Of a stretch of DNA of 64,000 nt, positions 36,401-48,622 are shown one piece after another. This DNA is from Diprion similis (Eukaryota > Arthropoda > Insecta > Hymenoptera > Diprionidae), in contig NC_060107.1 in NCBI RefSeq assembly GCF_021155765.1, forward strand, positions 15,734,501 to 15,798,500. Direction: 5' to 3'. Made by a program: the position numbers and the translations under genes. The notes under the pieces are model-generated. The model ran no database searches, was not told the origin of the DNA, and saw nothing but the letters and a program-made list of their open reading frames with translations. The first letter of the stretch is position 1. The number at the start of each line of letters is the position of its first letter.

Positions 36401-39400
36401 ATCGTCAAGTAAAACTTCGTCATAATCGCAATCATTATGAAGGTAATTTAATCCATTAATATGATCATGACAGCTATACCGTAACAGATTTTTGTTTTCC
36501 TCTGCGTAAAGCGAATTGTTGCTGAATCAATTCTCTAGCTTCGCGTTTCTCTTGCGCCGTGATTGCATCGCTGGATGTTCCATCGCCGTCAGAATCAGTA
36601 TCTGCCGCGCTGTAGAAAATATTATCAGCTCATGATTATCGCGCATTTCTTTATAAACTGTCCTTAACAAGATGCTTCGAAAGAAGCAAAACTCCCAATA
36701 CTCTTTGGGAAAACAGAGATTTTGTTTCGATATCAGTATGTTCACAATTGAAACTATCTCTTCCTACATTTTATTAACACAATTCCCTTCTCTCTTTCCA
36801 ATTCGTCTTTATATCGAAAATATCAGGATCTGCGAAAGCTGAAAATGGTTTTGAAAAAATCTCGGAACGTCTAAATACTCGCTTCAATCGACTCTTGCTT
36901 AGAAACTCGCACTGGCTGTTTGTTCTTGTGCTTTACAGTCACGAACCATTATGAAATAATACAATTGAATAAAATCAACAACAAAGCGATACTTACAATG
37001 TGTCAAACTTAGCAAGACCGAAACCATCGTTGGCCTGATTCTTCATTGGCCTTTGAACATTGGAACTGCAGTTTACGAACTGATCAATACGTTGCTCAAC
37101 TGTCTTTCGATTTTCACAGCTATCGCATTGGTTTACACAAGCTGGTGGCTTGTCGCCAAAATGTTTTGAAAATACAGCATGACGACATCTTAAAAATGAA
37201 TTCACAGTCACAACTCCCATTGCGTTGATTGCAGTAAAAAAAGTTATTCAAGTACAGAGTTCTTACTTTGCCTCCGTGCAGTAAGAAACCATTTTTTCAA
37301 AGCTCTTCCACTTGGAAACTGCTAATTGAGTATTTTCGTCCTTGGCATTACGCAAGATGAAGCTAATCACGCCATTTTCAGCTTTACTGAAATAAATCCG
37401 ACAGAACGCCGGTTTTCCGTCTCTTCCTGCCCTTCCAGACTCCTGATAATAGCTGCCAACAGTTTGAGGCACCGTCCAATGCACAACGAACCTGTTTGTA
37501 GCAATTTTATACCACTTAAAAAGTTAGTCGACATAATGTCTTGTGCATAATTGGGCCGTGCCATATAGAAAAATCTCTACAAATGTCATTTTCACCAATG
37601 ATAGTGAAAATAATCAAAACAACATCTCTATTATGTAATAGAAATGAATACAAGGAAATTCGGATAACACATAACTAGCATATCAATAATTTGATAAAAA
37701 CTTTTATAATTAGGACTTTCAAAATTGTTAAACGTTTCTATTTCTTAACTGATTTTAATGTTTTTAGGCTCATTTCGCTTGGTGACCAGATCCCCAAAAA
37801 TTATCTGGAAAAAATCCAAGAAATCATGCATTAGAGTATAGTTATAACATACAAATGCAAAAACATTAGAATCGGATGAAAAACATCAGTTTTATCATTT
37901 AGAAGATTCTAATTATAAAACCTTTCCAAAAATTGTTGATACTTTAGGTTGCGATGATTAAATTTCCACAGATTTATTTCTATTAGCAGGAAATGATGCA
38001 GTTTCACTCATGTTCACAATCATGACCGCAAGTAACACTGCTGGAGATTTGTTTAACACTTGTTTGTTTATCGTTACTTTTGATTGAGTCGTTACAACCC
38101 ATTCATCCTTAATAAAGCTACTTGTAGAGCTGTACTTGAATAGCAACTTTTTCGAAGTCTTGAAAATCGTTGTGTAATTCAAAAATTCAACCTGACAGAT
38201 CCCTTGTCGACTCCCATTCCAAAACTGCAAGTTGCTGCGATAACCGGCACTTCTCCGACAGTCCACCTATTCTGAGTTGAATTACGGACTTTATTTGTGA
38301 GTCCTGGAAATTTATATCGAAATAGAATCACATAGCTTTTTACAAGGTTTGAAGAGAGTACAATCAGCTTGGATTCGATCGAATATATTACTCGTCGTTA
38401 CCTGCATGATAAGCCAAAGTTGTGATGCCCATTGAACTTAATTTCTCAGCCAAAAGTTCAGTGTCGTCTTTCTTGCGGCAATAAATGATGCCGCAGTTTC
38501 GCTTTTCCTGAAATAATTGATATCAGCATATTAAAAAAAATTGTTTTACTTCATGCGTAACAATAAAATTCGTAACTCGGGCATACTTTTGGAACTGACT
38601 CATTCATCGGCCCTAATGCATCTATTATGAAGTTTTTCAAGTGCACATATGGATTCGCCAAGGACTCAATGAACCAGACATCGTAATAGAGATTTTGGCG
38701 AAATACGGGAAGTGCAAAATTGAGTGGATTCTTCATTTTCAACGTTCCAAATATGTCTTCAACTACCTGAAACAATTTATCATTTCAACGTAATTTTATG
38801 CACCTCAAGTTTCATACGTTCTTAATCTTGAGTACAAGAAGTTCAATCATTTGCAAAGCGTTACCTCTTTATCAGCCGTTGCTGTTAGAGCTATCATCGG
38901 AATATCAGGACATATTTCTCTGTATCGTCCCAATTGCCTATAAGTGGGTCGAAAATCGTGACCCCACTGACTCAAACAATGAGCTTCGTCGATCACGATG
39001 TATGAAATTACTTCAGAGTTGTGCAATTCCATTACCACATTCTGTAAGAAGATAATAACGATGAATACTGTCTTGTGATTGGAAAATGTGCTCGATTAGG
39101 AACTGTAAATATTCATAAATTGAGGCATAATCTTCTTATTTGAGAATTATTTTTCACATACTTTTTCTTCCATTTTATTGTTGCAAAGGAACACATCATT
39201 GCTGATGAAAAAGTACAAGAATGAAACATAGAATTAGAAATAAAATGTGCTCAGAAACGAAGTTGCAACAAATGTATAAATCAATGTCTGATATGAAACA
39301 GTTTTTAATCAAGATCGTTCATAAAGATGGAAGAAAGAATTCGTACAAAATTTGATGCTATTATTCGACAAGTACGTAATTTCAGCAAAAATCAATAATA

Positions 39401-41482
39401 TTGGAGTTTCCTAATTTGTGTATTTCTAACAATACTGAACTTTTCATAAAAATTAAAATGAATTAAAAAAAGTAATGTTTTTGGCGATTCAAATGTTGCC
39501 CAATTTCATTTTGGAAAACGACTAATTTGCTATAAACAAATTCAGGTAATAAAATATTCCATTTCGATGCACCAACGATTATGAAGATTTGATTTTCAAG
39601 CAGCTGGATATGCTTAACCATGAAAAACGTGATCACAATGCTATAGAATTCTTCTCCAACTATATTCGTTGCGATTGAAATACAAATAAAAGTACCTCAA
39701 AAGTGCGCGTAGCACCCATTTCCGGTGTGATATACAACATCTTGATTCGGGGTTTTTTTGACTGCAAATCTTTCAGTATCGCAGTTTTTTCTTCCAAAGG
39801 TGTCTTAGAATTGAGACATTTAGCATTGATTTTCAAAGACTGTAAAATGTCGACTTGATTCTGTATTGTATAAGAAAAAAATCAATAAAACATTTGATTA
39901 GTACGCAGGAGTATTTGAAATACCAGTTCCATTTGAAAAATACAGATGACGATAATATTCACCTTTATCAAAGCTATCAATGGAGAAAAAATTAGTGCAA
40001 CTTTATTCTCCTGGAGAACTGCTGGCAGTTGAAAGCACAACGACTTCCCTGACCCTGTCGGCATACAGATGTACACATCTTTCTTTCCTGAAATAAAAAC
40101 AGTTTGGATTTGCATTCTGAGGCAATTAGAGATTTACCACTTGTATGAAATCAACAGTTGAATGATAAAATGACAACAAACGAGAGTAGAAAGCAAAGGA
40201 TGCGTAACGACCACAAGGGATGTGGGATGAAATTCCGAACCAATAGATAGTAAAAGAGAAACAACCGTTGAAGAAATCTACGCTTATGATATTTGTTCCA
40301 ATGATCATGAACACGAATAAAACTATGTGATATAAATGAATTTGTGCATATTCAAATCAGTCAAACAAAGATAATAATTTGAAAAAAGGTTTTTATAATT
40401 AAAACGTTCAAAATGATGAAATTTTACTATTTTTTGTCCGATTCTAATGTTTTTCTATTCATTTTCTTCAAGCTATAATATAAGATGTTCTTAAATGTTT
40501 TTCAGACATTTTGTAGGGATCTGATTAGCTACCAAATGAGCTCAAAACTTGCAGAAGTGGATCGTTTTGAATGTTCTAATTAAAAGCTTTTTCCTGAAAG
40601 TTAGTTATTGATATTTTAGGTCGGGTAAGGCGAGTGCGTCAGATTCATTTCTGATGTACAGTAGGGGTGTTATTTCATTCGTGTTCATTATCATTACTGG
40701 AGATTTTCTGAAGGGTTAGATCTTTTTTCCTAACTTTTGACTCAGATGATAGAGCCAATTCGAACTTAAGATATGATGCGCAGCACAGTTGCAATTATCG
40801 TTTTATAAAATTGTGAATATCATCACATTGCAGATAGAGAATCTTGTGATTTTCTCTATGGGTTTTTGAAGCCTATGAAGCGATTGACAACAACAAAATG
40901 CCCAGAAATTTAAGAAGCAACCATGAAATTTATCAGCCGAGATATATAATTTATTTCATTGATTATGAGCTAAGATTTTCTTCAGTTTTTCTTTTGTTTT
41001 CAAATCTAGTTCGGACGAAAACAAATAGAGAATCAATCGCTGCGAACATCGACACGCCAATGTGACATTGGCCATAACATTTTTTAGTTTTGAGACAAAG
41101 TCCTCGAAACATTTTTTGTGCATGCATATTCATTATAGTAAATTTTATATTTTAACTGATGTTTGGTATTATATATTTTCCAAAAGATATTTCAATGCAA
41201 ACCATTGTGGTAATAAAGTCGAATTCATGCCATTATTGGCCAAATTCATCTAGATTAATAGACGTGAGGGGGTAAAAGTTTCTCAGAAAAATTTTTCTGA
41301 AAACAGGTGACAATAGTGTAAACATTGTAAAAAAATTTCACTAACGTTGAAAACGTATTTGGATGATCGTAATAATACTTACTTTCGTAAACAGCAAGGG
41401 TTGCATGTCTTTGGGTGTCACTTTTGAAATCATCATGACCGAATAATTTCTTAAGACTTTTTTTCAACAATATTGCAGACAT
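33470..41482 (-). CDS. RecQ5: ATP-dependent DNA helicase Q5 (RecQ5), complete
   Basis: Coding exons in order: 41383-41482, 39963-40087, 39696-39860, 38865-39041, 38587-38766, 38402-38507, 38192-38303, 37267-37491, 36997-37188, 36480-36609, 36206-36295, 35517-35702, 34439-35396, 33470-33507. Frame is kept throughout, giving 927 aa (human RECQL5 is 991). RecQ family 3'-5' helicases unwind DNA during repair; RecQ5 also restrains RAD51 and binds RNA polymerase II. Walker A MPTGSGKS is at 42-49, [17 protein letters not shown] has the DEAH box at 148-151, and [12 protein letters not shown] is motif VI. The zinc-binding cysteines lie around 393-421 (CRH...CVNQCDSC). After the helicase core come the KIX-like segment ([13 protein letters not shown]...), a long Lys/Ser-rich linker and a C-terminal SRI-like stretch ([20 protein letters not shown]). 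This KIX plus SRI layout marks RecQ5, not BLM or RECQ1. The last SRI helix looks short, ending AIVWST. Exon 36206-36295 has a weak acceptor. Confidence 0.95.
34106..34272. repeat. Short inverted repeat in last RecQ5 intron
   Basis: GTTAGCAGCCAAA at 34106-34118 is inverted exactly at 34260-34272 (TTTGGCTGCTAAC), with 141 bp between. It may be a small MITE or a chance hairpin. It lies in the intron 33508-34438. Confidence 0.45.
37618..37900 (+). repeat. Dispersed repeat family D, copy 1
   Basis: It includes ATGTAATAGAAATGAATACA, TTTATAATTAGGACTTTCAA, and a GATTTTAATG-TTTTTAGGCT-CATTT block, then CCAGATCCCCAAAAATTATC. Motif order is shared with 40321-40640, 56510-56860 and 60395-60580. It lies within a RecQ5 intron and is non-coding. 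Confidence 0.55.
40321..40640 (+). repeat. Dispersed repeat family D, copy 2
   Basis: It contains TATGTGATATAAATGAATTT, TTTATAATTAAAACGTTCAA, GATTCTAATGTTTTTCTATTC and TTCAGACATTTTGTAGGGAT, the last nearly identical to a stretch at about 56828. It lies in the first RecQ5 coding intron. Confidence 0.55.
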
Positions 41483-42675
41483 ATCGATAGTGCTACAAAT
41501 TTTTTATTTACATTATAATACGTATGTCACTATTCTCTCACAATTTATTGCCACATTATCAGCCATAAATAAGGCGCGAAATCGCGACAGGACTACACGG
41601 ATAAAGCATGGGTTTTAACCATGGTATAAAAAATATAAGTGATGCCATAAATGTGATTTTCTTGCCGACTTACTGTCACGTGGTATTCGTTTACTACCTG
41701 GTCACCTAGAGTGCGTTCCGAAATAGGCTTTCGGTGCTGTCAACCATCTTATATTCTTTTGCGCTGCCATGGTCGTGGGTAGCTCTGCCTCTACCTAGGG
41801 AGTTTGCGTTCCGAAATTATCTGGCAGCAGTAAAAACTCCCTAGGATAGAGGCAAAGCTACTCACGAACTTATTGGTGCAAGAGATGAAAGATTGGGACA
41901 ATACTGGGAGCTAATATTGAAACGATTCGTGCATTCCCTCCATCATGGATCGAGGAAAAGGATGCGTCTATTTTGCGGAAAATGATTACAGCAAAAATTT
42001 CTATGTTATTATCGACATCTAATTATATTAAAAATCCTCTTGATGGTCGTTAAATTACGATAATTATCAATAATCTCTAATTAGGAAGATACTATAGTCG
42101 GTCTTTAATGATTGAGATATAATTCTTAAGAAATTTTGTGAACTATCAAGAAACTTTATGAAAAATTGATTCGAGCTAGCAACACAATTTCACTGATATC
42201 GATTAAAATAAAACTTGACTATTATCCGGTAGAATTGCGTTGACTACAGTTTTTTTGTATGAGTTACGTGTAGGACTAAATAATAGACAACATAGATGAC
42301 ACCTCCGCATTTCACAATGCGACATTAATTTTTTCCGTTTTCGGTGAATTTCAGGTACTAGTTTCATTTCGATAGATCTATTTTACGACAGTGTTTTCGG
42401 ATCATTCGCAAAATTTCAAAAAATGATAGCTTCCTCTTAAAACAGATATCGCTAGCACCGTTTGCATCGTTATTTTGGGTGGACAAACGCCCAAAATAAA
42501 TCTTATTAATCACAGAATTTATTTCGAACTGACTGAATAATTGAGCATTGTCATTAAAAGCTTCTAACCAGTATCGAAATAATTAAATATTGTCATTAGT
42601 ACCCCAGAACCATTGTCAACTTGGTATGCAGAGTGCCATTGTTCCTAGCTTGATAAATGCTGCGTTTTAAAATGC
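41483..42675. promoter_or_regulatory. Intergenic region between CENP-N-like gene and RecQ5
   Basis: Both flanking genes are on the minus strand, so this holds the CENP-N-like 3' UTR and the RecQ5 promoter. No TATA box could be assigned. The main visible structure is a roughly 150-bp inverted repeat at 41748-41895; the rest shows nothing recognisable. Confidence 0.5.
41748..41895. repeat. Imperfect inverted repeat / hairpin upstream of RecQ5
   Basis: The strongest arms are 41775-41805 (GTGGGTAGCTCTGCCTCTAC and on) and 41834-41865 (inverse with a few changes: GATAGAGGCAAAGCTACTCAC). Weaker complementarity extends to about 55 bp per arm. GCGTTCCGAAAT also occurs twice in direct orientation (about 41712 and 41806). 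It sits about 270-410 bp upstream of the RecQ5 start codon. Confidence 0.6.
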
Positions 42676-44942
42676 TCAACATGAACGCAAAGTCGTTTCA
42701 TTTCTCCCTATTATCAACATGTCCTGAACATAAATTGGTAATGGAATAGTCAGAACACGACGTTGTACCAATTTCTTCATCATGCCTGGTATGTAGGTGC
42801 TGTGAAATTCCCACCTATAAATTAGAATTAATCATACTGAATACGTAATGTTCTGAAAAACTTACTTCCATGAGAATTTTACTCTGAGCCTGTTACAGGC
42901 AAACAGAAAATTTTCAAAATGACGGGTCGTGAATACCTACCAAGTAGATAAAGTTCAAACTCTTTTGTCTTGAGGAACACATTAAGCCTCTATTTTTCCA
43001 ATGGTTTACACAAAATGCTTTTTACCATTTTAACGTTAAACGAAACTTAGAAGTTTCATATAAGATGATGGCTCTGCCATACATAAATTATGGATTGGAA
43101 ATTAAAAATGTGATGTACTCTGAAATGTTGTTTACTCACTTGCAAATTCCAGATTCTCCCTCCATTTCAGGAACTAATTCTGGACAGTCCCATGTTTCAG
43201 AAGCAATATTAACAGCCAGCATCTCGGTTTTCGGCGGCTCAGTCCCAAAACATTTATCTATAAATTCCCCTCTTTGTTTAGATTCAGTAAAGTCTATTCC
43301 TGTGCTTCTGCAAGAGTAATTAATAAGCTTGATCAATTGTAGAAAATTACTTTCATAAACTGATAGAAATTTCTACGACTCGACTAAGAATCTGAATTTA
43401 GCAAAATGTGACAGTACAACAACTGATTTAAAAAATCTCTCTATGTTCTATTAATTTCTATAAATTTTGTAGAAGTATCTCAATTTTTATGTAAAAATGA
43501 TTTTAACTGTTTCCTGGAAATTTATAGTTTCTCTTATAAATCCAGCCGTTTTTTATGATCAGATAATATAAAAAAATAATAATTTAGCAACTCCAGAACA
43601 GATATTCTTTTAGGTTCACTGTACAAAATCAAGTTTAAATAAAGAAATATGAATTTTCTCCAGAGATCTACTTACATCTCTAACTCGATTTGGTCAGAAA
43701 TAGTCAGACAAAAGAAAACTCAGAATTTTTAAGGTTATCAATATAAAAAGAAGTTCTAAAAAAAACAAGTTATTTTCAAAAAAATCTTTTTGTCAGAACT
43801 ATTCGAAAAAACAATATATTTCTGAGAATCTTTTTTACCAAGGAAGTCTGTTCATCATGCGAATGATCGTAAAATTGAAGTAGAATCAACAGTAGATCTC
43901 ACCGAACTACAGGCTGCAGGCCTGGATACACAGGAGGCCCAGATACATGTTCATTGTTTATCGCTCCTTGCTGTTTAGCCCTGAGCAGCTTTATGAGCGA
44001 TTTCAATTCTCTACCAGACAGTTTGCTAGGCTTTGTGTTGGTGTAACCCAAACCTTGCGCCATAGCCATTAAATAATCTTTCCCTAAATTTTTCTTCCCA
44101 CTAAAGAAATATTTCTCCCCTTTACAAAGGGCAAAATATAAAGTTTCGCCTTTTTTGACTCGTCGAGTTGTAGATTGGTTGCTTGATCGTAGCGTCAAGA
44201 AAGTTATCCCGTTATGTGACGTAATTTGCACTTCCATTTTTTGGATACTTCTCAAAAATGCTTTCGCAACTCTGTCTCGTATTTCGCTGTCTGATTGAGA
44301 ACCAGACGTTGTCATTGTCTCGCCACGTAATTCGTGGCATGTCCAAATTCTGTGATTCGAATGCCGACTCACCTCTGTGAAAACAATTGAAACCAGGCAA
44401 GTTAATCATCAGATACTTCCATAGCTTTTGATACTTTTGTCATTTATTTTCAACACTTTACCTATCACTTCTAGGATTGATAGTCGATCTCTCAAGTCAT
44501 TGTTTCCAATTCTTGCAGCCTACAAGAAAATATGCACATAAATTATCATTTTAAAGGTTCAGAAATACTGATATAAGAATTTAGGGACATTAAAAATTCA
44601 AAATTCAATTCCTATAATATTCATATTTACTGTTATAATTTGTTCGATGATGCTAATAGATGCACGAGTTGTAAAATTTTGATGATGCTCCATCAACAAC
44701 GACCTTAAATTGTTCCACGTCAATTCAGGGAAAATGGGTAGCACTGCTAATTCCAATTCTTCAAACTTAAATCGTGCAATCACTCGTTGCAGCTGAAGAC
44801 GCACGTTCTGCGAAGCTACAAATCAGAACCAATTATAATTCATTAATATTCTCTTATGAAATAAACACCAACTGCGCACCAATTATGAATAAAAATTTCA
44901 ACTAGTATCGAACTAAAGTTAACCTTACTTACTCTGCGACAT
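42676..44942 (-). CDS. CENP-N: CENP-N-like kinetochore protein, complete
   Basis: Six coding exons: 44933-44942, 44631-44815, 44462-44519, 43903-44374, 43140-43307, 42676-42814. All are GT/AG and in frame, giving 343 aa, against about 340 for vertebrate CENP-N. CENP-N is a component of the constitutive centromere-associated network; with CENP-L it reads the centromeric nucleosome. The order of conserved features fits: an N-terminal helical (pyrin-like) region (RLQLQRVIARFKFEELELAV...), HRIWTCHEL where vertebrates have the HQKVW segment, a central strand pair (ETLYFALCKGEKYFFSGK), a Lys-rich helical block (SGRELKSLIKLLRAKQQ), FGTEPPKTEMLAVNIAS corresponding to the FGDYPQP...Y motif, and a C-terminal VLTIPLPIYVQDMLIIGRNE segment. 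Identity is low, so the call rests on length, order and local motifs. The first coding exon is only 10 nt. Confidence 0.8.
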
Positions 44943-47900
44943 TTCTTTTAGCTAATTACTTATTTTCTGCGAAATATCAAGCACAACACTTTAAAATACG
45001 CACAAACAGACATCAAGTAACACTCAAAAGATCAGGAACACCAGTTTTGTTTATTTATGTCAACCGGCTTACTGACGGAAGACCGTTATACAAAATTAGA
45101 CATAGAAGGCCAAAATCAACTCACGAACAGTAAAACTGTATTGTTATTCCTAGACCCTCGTCGTATTCATCATCCCTAGTTAAATTCTTAATTAGGGAAT
45201 TATATAATTTTATCCAAATTCATCAATATCCATTGGGATCAATATGGCATATGCTCAAGCACCCATGACGTCACGATAAATTTGATACGAACGTTTAGTA
45301 GTCCGCTGTTTGGCTGGAAAGCCCAAAAAACCAGACCGAAAAATAAACTGCGGGGTTTTTCCCCAGATCTAAAAAATTCCCCAGATCTGTTGAATTTCTC
45401 TTCTCTCTTTCTCCACTGGTCGCTGCACTGAACATAGGCCTGCGCCCGTTCCATTTCATAGGTATTGGAAAATGTTCTCGTCAAAGATGACGTCAGAGGC
45501 TGGTTCTCGGCGCCATTTTATTACTATGTAACCTAAGTTCTTAATTTTAATCGATGCAAATCGTAATTATTGGGATTTCAAATTACTCATGTCACATAAA
45601 TTAATGAAGCGTAATCAATAATATACCTGTTCTACCATCCACACGCTGAAAAATACTGTCAACGGTTAGATGTCAGCCTGGTTGCATAAGTTACATTTTT
45701 TTCCACCAGACGACGCACGGCCAAATGATAATCCCAATAGTAGAGTTCAGGTGAGCAGACACAGTCATTGCACAGATTTTTAAAGCACCAATGAATATTA
45801 TCATCACGCGACGTTTTCTCCTTATTGCGAGCAGTAAGAATTCCCTAGGAAAAAAATAGGTATAACCGAGCGACAATCCAGCAGAGTGGCATAGACAGAA
45901 AACAGTTCTGAGCGAATATCGGAACTAGGTGGATTTCGTTAGCAGGTGGATTGTGCCGAACTCTCGTACCGACTGAACCGAATAACCGAACTGTCAGAGT
46001 GTCAGTCAGTCACTCCCCTGACGTCGTTAACGTCGCACGTGTAGTATTTATGATCCGTCCGGAGAACGCGCTACGTATACGTAAATAATATCCATCCAAA
46101 CGACAGAGAAATTTAAATGTTCAAATTGGATACATTTAATGAATGTACGCGTGTAGACAAAATCCTAATTGAAGTGATAAGTTAATTATTAATCGTGTGT
46201 AACTGGTTATTCTAACGAGGAAAAAACGCTCGTTATTTTAATACCTGCCTGCCTGGACAGAACGCCGTTGCCAGATACGTAGTATTTTTTTTTTTTTTTT
46301 TCTTTTTCTATACTTGTCTAATTTCGATATAAATATTCATTGCGAACATGAATACAGGCGAAAGGTGAACAGTGGATGCCGTATACCGGAACGCAGTAAG
46401 TGTTTAACTTTTGAAGTAGTAAAACGTGTGTGTTATTCCAGTTTTCAATTACCAGTTAAAAAAATCGTAATGCCATAAGATAGCAGAGTGTTGGTGTACC
46501 GCAGTGCGCTCACCGCATTTTCACATATACATGTATGTGATAGACGTAATGTATTGGGCGCATGCTGGATGGATACGGACTTTCAGGCAATTTTAGCGCA
46601 CGTCTGGTGTGTGCAAGTGACGTAAACCAGACGTTATTATATATTTTGATATCGATACCGGACGCTTGCGAAAAAGCCAAAGCGTAACTGTGTACGATAT
46701 TCCTTCCCACATCATTACAAGTGTCTTTTTCGTGTGCCGACACACACTTTTTTCCCCCGTAATCAGCGGAGTGACGTAATACGTTCTACGCTTAGAAGGT
46801 GCGATTCTCTCTGCGCGTTATTTGAAATTTATTTTATTCGACGTCACATGATATCATTCACTCGGGAATAATCATTTTTAACAGTCATTATAATGATACG
46901 TATGTATTTCAGTTAGTTGATTGACCTCGATTCATTGACACGATGACACATGCGTATTATGCGTTATACTGTGTGTTTTACACACTTGCTTATTATAGTC
47001 AATAAAGCTATCAAAGTTATAACAGCGCTCCTGTCAATGTGCGCTGTTTACGTTCAAAATATTGATTAATCATTATCTCGAAAGGGTGTGAATATCCCGT
47101 GAATTTATTCGCATTCAAATATATACACGTATATTGGCTATTATATATTCTTTCATTTTCGTGTGCCGAAATTGGTTTTTTCCGTCAGAAGAGTAATAAG
47201 CTGGTCATATAAGTACTTTGTCGATATAAGTTTGTACACATATCGACAGAAAAAAAATTACCACTCGATTTCAACCCTGAAATCTATAGACGAAATTGTT
47301 TGAACAAGCTCGCAGAAGACGCGATTAGTAGCAACTGATTATTCTGTATGAAATGGATGCATTGACTAATTTATTGAATCCGACATAAATATTCCGCAAG
47401 CCAAAAATTACGTCAATAACGGTAAAAAATATCTAACACTTTGCAATTTTGGAATTATTTACACAGAGATTTTCGTTTAAAGCGGGTGTTTTGAAAACTT
47501 ATGTCAAAAAGATGTCCAAATGACCGAATTGAACCGCGAAAAATTCAAAATGTTTAAATTTTATTGAGGTCGAAATGGCGCCTAACCGGTTCTAAAACAT
47601 TCATTATTATTGACATAATTTTCAATTCAGCAATATTGACGTTGAATTTTGGTGATTGTGTAATTTATTTTTCTTTCGATTTTACCGATATTATTTTTTC
47701 TAGGTTACGCGTTATCTAAGTAAAGTTATCCAACCAATACGTGATTGCCTATTTTTTACAGTTACATTCAATATTGAAGCTTCGTTTTTCTGTGTTTGCA
47801 CAGCTGATTCCTCTCCATTATAGAAAATGAGGCTCAATGTTCGGCAAATAACAGACAATAGTTATAATTTTGAATTTCGAATATGGTGGTGAATTTATAA

Positions 47901-48612
47901 ATTTCGTGTATATATGATATATATCAAGTCTCAAGGTCATGGATTCTACTGAAACCTGTTGGGTATATATTTAGATAATCGATCTTCTCACATTGAATCT
48001 GTGAGCTCTTGGTATTGAAACTTGATCAGAGGCCGACGAGAATGAATATTTGACGTAAAAATACAGAAGAATATTTCATTTCTTACCGCATTTTACTCAT
48101 CCAATTACTATAGCTGTATGAATAATTGTAACCGGAGTGAAGAGAAGCCTATTAGATGAAATTACATATCACAAGCTCTATATTTGAGGTCAAGGAAAAG
48201 ACCCCGGAAGTTTGAGGAGAATCAATGATCCGGAGGCCTGATACTCGCCTTGTTAACTTTATTTTTCACATTGCATGGATAGAATTCTGGAATTTGTCCT
48301 AACGCAAAGCTTGTATGATGCATAATTCAGTCGTACGATGAATACACAATTATCCGATACTGCTACTGTGTATTTAAAGTCGATACGACGTACAAATGAC
48401 TGGTCATATTCTGCTTGTCATTACTCAATTCTCTAGTAGTTATTATTGCTAACTACCACGTTATGCATGATTTAAAACATTACGTGCAATAATTATTCAC
48501 ATCAGTGGATCGAATTGAATGTATTTGCATCTCCGATCTGTAGTTGTTAAATTGAAATAACAGCAAAAATGTATGTATGTATGTATATATGTTTGTTTTT
48601 GTTATATTGCAG
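44943..48612. promoter_or_regulatory. Head-to-head region of CENP-N-like and ORP8 genes, with ORP8 5' intron
   Basis: It contains the CENP-N-like promoter near 44.95-45.2 kb and, farther right, the ORP8 promoter and upstream intron. Two exact TGACGTCA (CRE-type) palindromes lie at 45266-45273 and 45488-45495. A possible non-coding first ORP8 exon ends at about 46395 (ACGCA|gtaagt), after a CpG-richer stretch at about 45.9-46.1 kb. The ORP8 start-codon exon begins with an acceptor at 48611-48612, so an upstream 5' UTR exon must exist. No other gene is recognised; open frames here lack protein character. Confidence 0.45.
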
Positions 48613-48622
48613 TAATAAAAAA

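Noticed and set aside
45239-45484. 81-codon minus-strand frame between CENP-N-like gene and ORP8
   Set aside because: It spans direct TTCCCCAGATCT repeats and has no recognised motif or splice link to either gene; probably chance.
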